Under the pieces are notes generated by a model, which had not been told where the DNA came from, did no database searches, and was given only the letters and a program-made list of their open reading frames with translations. The translations under genes were made by a program, and so were the position numbers. Of a DNA stretch of 64,000 nt, positions 60,286-64,000 are shown piece by piece. The DNA is from Auriscalpium vulgare (lineage: Eukaryota; Basidiomycota; Agaricomycetes; Russulales; Auriscalpiaceae): contig JAHBBC010000030.1 of NCBI GenBank assembly GCA_019915015.1, positions 310,001-374,000 of the forward strand. The letters are read 5' to 3'. Numbering within the stretch: position 1 is the stretch's first letter; the number at the start of each line of letters is the position of its first letter.

Positions 60286-61988
60286 ATGGGCTCTTCGAAG
60301 AGGCATCAGAGAGCCCACAAGACCCCTCCACCAAGTAAGCAAATCTTCATATGTTCGAATTTGCCAGGGAAAAGTTGCTAGGGCACACGCTGATCGCTCG
60401 TGTCGTCTGCAGTGCGCCCGCGAACAACGAGGTCGAGCAAGGGCAGGGTGAGTCATGCTTCCGGCGCAAGATTGCTCGTGTATCTGATCATATGCTTTTA
60501 TCTGGTGTTTGTGTGAATGTTATCTGGATGGCGGTGTGGCGCGGCAGCTCCTGTCCGACCCCACAACCAACACAAAGCTGCTCACCGACCAGCTGCGTCA
60601 ACTTGGACTCTACGCCGCCGATACCGTCGGCGATGGCAATTGTCTCTTCCGCGCACTCTCGGACCAACTCTACGGCACCGAGTCACATCACCTCCAGATC
60701 CGCAGCGATGTCTGTGACTGGATTGAGCGGCACAAGACCCGCTATGCCCCCTTCGTCGACGACGAGCGTGGGCTCACCGTCCACTTGACGCTGATGCGAA
60801 AGCCTGGTGCGTGATGCAGCCATACTGTACCATCACTCGGCTTACTGATGTCATCACCGCCTCTCCACAGCCACATACGGCGGACACCTCGAATTGTCTG
60901 CCTTTGCCCATATGGTACGCCGTAACGTCAAGGTCATCCAGCCTGGCCTTGTCTATGTCATCGAATGGGCGTCGGGAGCTGATGTGACCGCCGACCAAGA
61001 GGACGACTCCTCGGCTTCATCGTCCTCGCTGTCATCCGAGGATGACCCGCGATCACTGCGCCTCGTCAAGCGCAACCGCATGCGTGCCGCCAGTGAGGCG
61101 ACTGTGAAATATGGCCATGTGGGAGACGATGACGATGACGACAATATCAAGAGTCAAACCGTCTACGTGGCGTAAGCCAACCAGACTTTAACCTCATCTT
61201 CTCTATCTGAAACGTCTACATGCAGTTATCACGATTGGGAACACTTTTCTTCCATCCGGAATTTGCGCGGACCGCATGACGGCCCTCCCGACGTTCGGGA
61301 GCTTTCCGTCGATGAAGTTGACGATCTTCCCTTGCCACCAACGAAAACCAAAGGCAGGGCGAAACGGGCGGCTGCCACCAAGCCTGCGCCCGCGCCTAAA
61401 CCTAAGGCTCCTCCACGCTCGACCCGCGCTCGGCTATCATCCACCCGCGCAGCTCCTTCTACGCCATCGCAGATTCCCCTCCCACAGTCGCGTTCCGTAT
61501 CACCACTTTCGTCAATAGCGCCACTATCAAGTTCGTCAGACCGCTCACGGGACACGCGCTCGCCGAAACGGACCTTCGACGAATCGTCGGGCTCCTCTGG
61601 TGTGCCCGCCGAGGCGAAGCGTAGCCGGCACGACATCACGCTACAGGTCCGCGAGCCCGACGAGGATGCCGACACGCCGTCGCTCTCCGACGCCGGCTCA
61701 ACTGCGTCATCGCCCCTCTCCTCGGCATCGTCGTCGCCTGCGCCCGTCGAGCGCCCCCTCACGCGGCGGCAGCGCAAGGTACTCGGCGTCCCGAAGCCGC
61801 GCCCCGCGCTGGCGGTCAGTGCAGGCACGCGCAGTGCAGGCAAAATCGTCATCCCAGGCGGGCGCCACCGCTCGCGCAACACGCCCGCGAAGGAGTCGGC
61901 GCCTCTGCTCAAGGAGGACTCAGGGGAGTGGGAGCGCAACGGGGTCGGGCGCGTTGACGTGCGCGGGTTCCGCGAGCTCCGCATCTAG
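60286..61988 (+). CDS. OTU-family cysteine protease (deubiquitinase)
   Basis: A predicted deubiquitinase related to the OTUD3/otubain-like group. Exons 60286-60334, 60413-60447, 60548-60806, 60871-61171 and 61226-61988 sum to 469 codons. The OTU domain starts at about residue 29 (LLSDPTTNTKLLTDQLRQLG) and has the catalytic motif TVGDGNCLFRALSDQLYG (Asp57, Cys60). The catalytic His is in AYHDWEHF (His217), spliced across an intron. Between them are PATYGGHLELSAFAHMVRRN and an acidic run. All three catalytic positions are therefore present. The C-terminal 250 residues are disordered, Pro/Ser/Arg-rich and basic (KTKGRAKRAAATKPAPAP), perhaps for nuclear location or substrate recruitment. The N-terminus is short and basic. 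Substrate ubiquitin linkage is unknown. Confidence 0.9.
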
Positions 61989-62529
61989 CGCTCCGGCGCT
62001 GCTCACACGGACGGACGGACGGACATCTCTTCTTTATCCATATTCATCCGCATCGTATACCCGCACGCACACGCAACCAACATCGGACACGCAAGCACTT
62101 TCCCATTCCACATCTGCCCCTCAATTTGTATCATCTACTGTGGCCGACCGACACGCGCGGAACACCGTCATCTGCTGGTTTTTCTGCCGCCGCATTGTAC
62201 TTATCCTCACGACTGTTTATGACCGCAACGAAATCACCTATCATGCTCCGTCGCCGATATAACCCTCGTGGAGCGCCGCTTGGTGTGGGCTCTGCAGAGT
62301 ACCTGGTATAGATAGAGGCTGGCTCGCTGGTTAGATGTGTTCGTACGCGCACGATGTAGTTCTAGAAGGAGCATGCTCTTACTCTCGTACTTACCGCAAG
62401 TTGTGTATAATTGCCGCAATATCTGTTGTTTCTTTCAAATCGTCCGTTCGAGAGAACAGATCGCATAATCATTGGTGTCTAAGGTATATCCTACATCGTA
62501 ATCGTCTGACTTCTGAGGGTGGTCGCCGC
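61989..62529. other. Intergenic stretch between convergent genes
   Basis: About 540 bp between the facing 3' ends of the OTU gene and the DUF6534 gene. No gene or repeat. Confidence 0.35.
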
Positions 62530-64000
62530 TCAAATCTCATGAGGCTGATCTCGCCTTCTGAAGCCCAATGGACTCAATGATATATCGCCCACAGCTGACG
62601 GCAAGACAGGGTCACCCAGCTCGTAGGATCGCCGCTGACTCGCAGAAGATATCGAATCTGTGCCGCTGCGGGAAGGGGATACCGCAGGCTGTAATGAGGT
62701 GTCAAAGCTGTGGCTCTCGAATGCGTAACAGAGAACATGGACGTACTTTCGATGAGGTCGGTGTGGTCGTGTGCAGTGAGAAGGAGACTTCGCGCGTGAT
62801 TTCGATCTCGAGGACGGAGTGGCCGACGCCCATTGAGCTGCCATCCATATGCCCTTCGAACGTCGCCCGTAGTGTCTTGCGTCCGTTGAGCCTAGATACA
62901 TAGGTGAGCTCGTGTCCCAAAGGTGTTACACACGAGAGTATGCTCAGTACATTGCGAGCATGCAATTCGTGAAGACTGAATGCGTGGGTGGAGGTGAGGG
63001 CTCTGCGATAGGACAGGAAACGTGTATGCGTACGCTTGGCGATAATCAGGTGAAAGGGCATGAAGATGAGCGTCCTTGTCATTCCTACCCACTGTGATAA
63101 ATCAGCAACTGCTGCGCGGCAGATGTAAGAGATGCATGGAATGCTTACCACCAAGAGCTGTGCAAGCTCAACCACTCTGCAAAACACCATGAGATGCGTC
63201 GGCGTTAGCGCCGCAGTGTATTCCTCACCCTGTAATAAGAGCTGTATTTATTGACCACACGATCAACCGGTTGATCAAAGAGTTTGTTCTGGAGAGGATA
63301 TCAGCGCCGATGCATTTAAACCTCCAGCTGAAACACTGACCTGTCAACACCAGTCTTGCTCTTGCTCAAGTAGTATACCAGCGGCACCGAGATGAGGATG
63401 TCGGCGATGACAGCTGATGCCTGCTGCAGGCTTATAGGAACCTGCGAGGACGGGATGAGCAGGTGTCGCGGACGAGGTGAACGAGACATAATACCTTGTA
63501 GTCGGGCAGCTTGTCAAACTCCTCCGTCCTGAATCTTAAACGCAGGAAGTTGTCAGACAAGAAAGATGTCGCGAAAAGAATTGCGCGTCGTACGTAAACA
63601 CGCAAACCGCTGAAGAGACACCGAGAGCGCCGAATAGTTAGGGATATATATTGCACAGAGGCTTGACAACTTTCAAGTGCTCACCGAGGCCGACACCTAT
63701 CTCTCGCGTGTCAGATTTTGATCATGGATCATCACTCTAGACGCGTACACACCTAGCTGCGCGAATGAGAATACCATCTAGATGAGATCGTCAGTTGAAT
63801 GAACACCGAGAAAGCTGGCCAAACCATACGATGATGAAAACCAGGATTTGTTTGCGGTCGCTCACTGCCGTATTATCAGTCTGATATTACGGCAGATAAT
63901 ATTGCAACGCGTGACTGACAGTGCCATACCCGCGCGGTAAAGAAACTGGGAAGTTCCTTAGTGTCATTACGATGCAGATATGCGTACGACGCTCACCATC
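62530..64000 (-). CDS. DUF6534-type multi-pass membrane protein (5' end beyond window)
   Basis: A basidiomycete-specific seven-helix-type membrane protein with the DUF6534 domain. Readable exon pieces in order from the right edge: SDRKQILVFIIVW, MVFSFAQL, FRTEEFDKLPDYK, SAVIADILISVPLVYYLSKS, INRLIVWSINTALITG, VVELAQLL, GMTRTLIFMPFHLIIAK, LFTNCMLAMLNGRKTLR (spliced) and a hydrophilic tail ending RRRDQPHEI. The blocks ILISVPLVYYLSKSKTG and the C-terminal K-L-(F/Y)-x-N-x-x-L-A-x-L-N-x-R are diagnostic of the family. Many very short exons make it easy to miss. The start and first helices lie right of position 64000. Function is unknown; a receptor or transporter role has been proposed only by topology. 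Confidence 0.75.

Overview
This is a fungal nuclear window, most likely from a basidiomycete of the Agaricomycetes. Genes are dense and split by many short introns (mostly 50-65 nt, GT...AG). Most of the DNA is GC-rich. Several products belong to typical mushroom families: a four-RRM protein, SKG6-like membrane proteins, a DUF6534 membrane protein, NB-TPR STAND receptors and a Ste12 that carries C2H2 fingers. I reconstructed exons by hand. For most spliced genes the exon lengths sum to a whole number of codons, which supports the models. I saw no tRNA, rRNA, CRISPR array or intact transposon.

Layout. 1-2.9 kb holds decayed coding fragments. 2.96-5.08 kb is a cytochrome P450 with twelve exons. 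6.27-8.03 kb encodes a single-pass membrane protein. 8.98-11.40 kb is VPS36 (ESCRT-II), with an unusually long first intron. 12.24-14.59 kb is STE12, followed by a 3.7 kb very GC-rich stretch with no supported gene. 18.3-21.5 kb has a small membrane protein, an unknown protein and a reduced kinase-like protein. 22.0-24.7 kb is a two-HKD phospholipase D-family protein, and 25.27-25.88 kb an Fmp46-like redox protein. 26.2-29.2 kb holds an extended-SDR reductase and its broken tandem copy. 29.28-30.93 kb is a long intronless unknown protein.

The most striking part is 32.2-40.2 kb. Two NLR-like receptors (helical N-terminal domain, NB-ARC/NACHT ATPase, ten TPR-type repeats) face each other tail to tail. 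Their bodies lie in an AT-rich, CpG-poor island of about 6.9 kb inside otherwise GC-rich DNA. They are intact or nearly so and align repeat by repeat, so they look like an old inverted duplication kept under selection. The helical N-terminal domain resembles those of fungal and MLKL-like cell-death proteins, so a role in non-self recognition or regulated cell death is a reasonable inference.

40.4-42.2 kb is an F-box protein whose stop lies next to the 5' end of the second receptor. Then come a conserved unknown gene (42.76-43.76 kb), the four-RRM protein (43.96-46.32 kb), a gene-poor stretch with an A21 tract, MCD4 (GPI-anchor ethanolamine phosphate transferase, 48.0-51.9 kb), a BAHD-type acyltransferase (53.1-55.9 kb), a low-GC orphan stretch, a disordered unknown protein (57.8-59.9 kb), an OTU deubiquitinase (60.3-62.0 kb) and a DUF6534 membrane protein that runs off the right edge. 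Apart from the receptor pair and the SDR duplicate, neighbours do not form an obvious pathway. This is an ordinary euchromatic gene neighbourhood with one immune-type island inside it.
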